Source: Lota lota
Lineage: Eukaryota > Chordata > Actinopteri > Gadiformes > Lotidae
Length of the DNA: 64,000 bases
Reading direction: 5' to 3'
NCBI GenBank assembly: GCA_026745465.1
Contig: JACYXH010000429.1
Span: 3,978,025 to 4,042,024, forward strand
The first letter of the stretch is position 1; each line of letters starts with the position of its first letter. Made by a program: the position numbers and the translations under genes. This document shows positions 54,512 to 64,000 of this stretch, in pieces. The notes beneath the pieces were generated by a model. The model was not told where the DNA came from, searched no databases, and worked only from the letters and a program-made list of their open reading frames with translations.

Positions 54512-54578
54512 GAGGAGTGTTCCTATGACGGTCTGCAACAGGTTCTGTGAAGCGCAGATCTGACATGATAACATGAAG
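54512..54578 (+). promoter_or_regulatory. gpx3: SECIS element of gpx3, type 2
   Basis: ATGAC at 54525-54529 opens the quartet. GGTCTGC pairs with GCAGATC through seven pairs including one G-T. The unpaired AA (54537-54538) precedes a mini-stem (CAG/CTG around GTT), which defines form 2. TGA at 54561-54563 closes the quartet, and a lower helix forms between GTGTT and AACAT. It lies about 95 bp after the stop codon and directs Sec insertion at the gpx3 UGA. Confidence 0.85.
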
Positions 54579-54749
54579 ATGGGGCTTGAAAGCAGATTCT
54601 CTGTGGAGCCTCTTCTGAGTCTGAGGATCCAGAGCCAGCCCTGGAGTGCATTCGGGCTGCTCTGAAATCACAGCGTCATGTCATCTCCTACAGCGGCAGA
54701 ACCTGCTGCACGTCCACATGCAGAGGACCTGGGTTTGCCAAGTACCTTC

Positions 54750-54755
54750 AATAAA
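54750..54755 (+). terminator. gpx3: Polyadenylation signal AATAAA of gpx3
   Basis: A canonical AATAAA lies about 320 bp after the stop codon and downstream of the SECIS. A second AATAAA-type signal on the other strand near 54915 could serve an opposing transcript. Confidence 0.7.
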
Positions 54756-54775
54756 GCCTGAGAGAAACAGTGTTG

Positions 54776-63226
<8,451 letters not shown>

Positions 63227-63453
63227 CTAAGAGGGGAAGGATGAGGTAAAAGTCATAAAGAAACAAAAGAGGCTGGTTTGTTGCCTTGACCTTCGTAACA
63301 CAACATTGGGAAGGGGGCTCTACAGAGGGTTACCCATGCTCGGAGCGTTTGACTCCGTGGCCAGGGTGCTCCGGTTTGGTGTAACATGTAGAACTATTAT
63401 TTTTTTTGTGTTTGACAAATGTTGCTGTCCCTGAATCAGACTGGCAATCTTAA

Positions 63454-64000
63454 AGAGCCAGTGAACCCAAAACCACTTTGTTTTGGTTTTAACGTGGTCA
63501 TTTGTCTTATATGATCATCAACATAGTAATCTATGCCATTTCATCATTGTTACTGAAATATGTCCCCAATTTAGAGAAAAAAGGGGTACAATCCTATGTT
63601 TTTGCCATTCTCCCCAAAACACTATGTGGACGTTCCACTCTGCTGCGAACGCAGGTGGTGTTCGTCGGACACTTGTTGTATAACGCCACAGTGTGTGTGG
63701 ATGGTGAAACTCTGTCTGAGCAGCGATGTATTTAATGTCCGTGTCCGAGTGAGGGTTAGGCTTCCCGGTCACCTATAGTATAACGCTACGGTGTGTGGCA
63801 CATTTCATATACAACATCGCTTATTATAATGCTCATCACAGTTACACAACGACGGTACTAAAAAACTATCATAAAGTTGGCGTGGGTCGTAACCATGGGG
63901 ATAACACGCCACCCTCTTTCCTAAAACTCCATGCAAAAAACCCCGCATATTTTAAAATCGCATACTGTGTTCGAATTCCAGCTGAAACAGTGGGTTCACT
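63454..64000. mobile_element. Second TTAA-type MITE, right end cut by the window
   Basis: TTAA at 63450-63453 is followed by AGAGCCAGTGAACCCA. The last ten bases of the window, TGGGTTCACT, are the reverse complement of AGTGAACCCA from that left end. The element is therefore expected to end about 6 bp beyond the window. Its interior has two similar phrases (TATAACGCCACAGTGTGTG and TATAACGCTACGGTGTGTGG) and no coding domain. Confidence 0.65.

Overview
The window reads as nuclear DNA of a teleost fish. It has compact vertebrate genes with GT-AG introns, very long CA/TG microsatellites, an IR/DR-type Tc1 transposon of the kind common in fish, a tRNA-derived SINE and teleost-type MITEs. I cannot fix the species. 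The genes correspond to human 5q material (SYNPO, DCTN4, GPX3, TNIP1). No bacterial or viral gene system and no CRISPR array is present.

Layout, left to right. (1) At 1162-1254, minus strand, lies the first coding exon of a TspanC8 tetraspanin; the rest of the gene lies left of the window, and a CpG-containing promoter-like stretch runs to about 2160. (2) At 3138-4376 is a small LTR element with two 329-bp LTRs, a Lys-type primer binding site and a perfect 5-bp target duplication, but almost no internal sequence. (3) At 6420-16173, minus strand, is synaptopodin (synpo), with two large certain exons and one predicted 5' exon. (4) From 16.2 to 44.2 kb I find no convincing gene: this 28-kb stretch holds microsatellites, poly-C/G runs, one SINE and some low-repeat blocks that may be regulatory. 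(5) At 44178-49791, minus strand, is complete dctn4 in 13 exons, 462 aa with every junction phase consistent. (6) At 51919-54429, plus strand, is complete gpx3 in 5 exons, with an in-frame TGA for selenocysteine and a recognisable SECIS element in the 3' UTR. (7) At 56675-63226, minus strand, is the 3' two-fifths to one half of tnip1 in 8 exons; its 5' part lies right of the window.

The genes are unrelated housekeeping or tissue genes, not an operon: an actin-associated protein, a dynactin subunit, a secreted antioxidant enzyme and a ubiquitin-binding NF-kB regulator. dctn4 and gpx3 are divergent with 2.1 kb between start codons; gpx3 and tnip1 are convergent.

The tnip1 introns are the repeat-rich end. 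They contain an internally deleted Tc1 copy, a solo LTR sitting in an AT repeat, a 51-bp minisatellite, a 299-bp TTAA-flanked MITE inserted into that minisatellite, and a second TTAA-type MITE cut by the window end. The most useful second-look items are the altered active-site neighbourhood and GC-AG intron of gpx3, the likely read-through short isoform of synpo, the dctn4 intron that is mostly CA repeat, the miniature LTR element, the nested MITE, and the ambiguous poly-G exon edge in tnip1.
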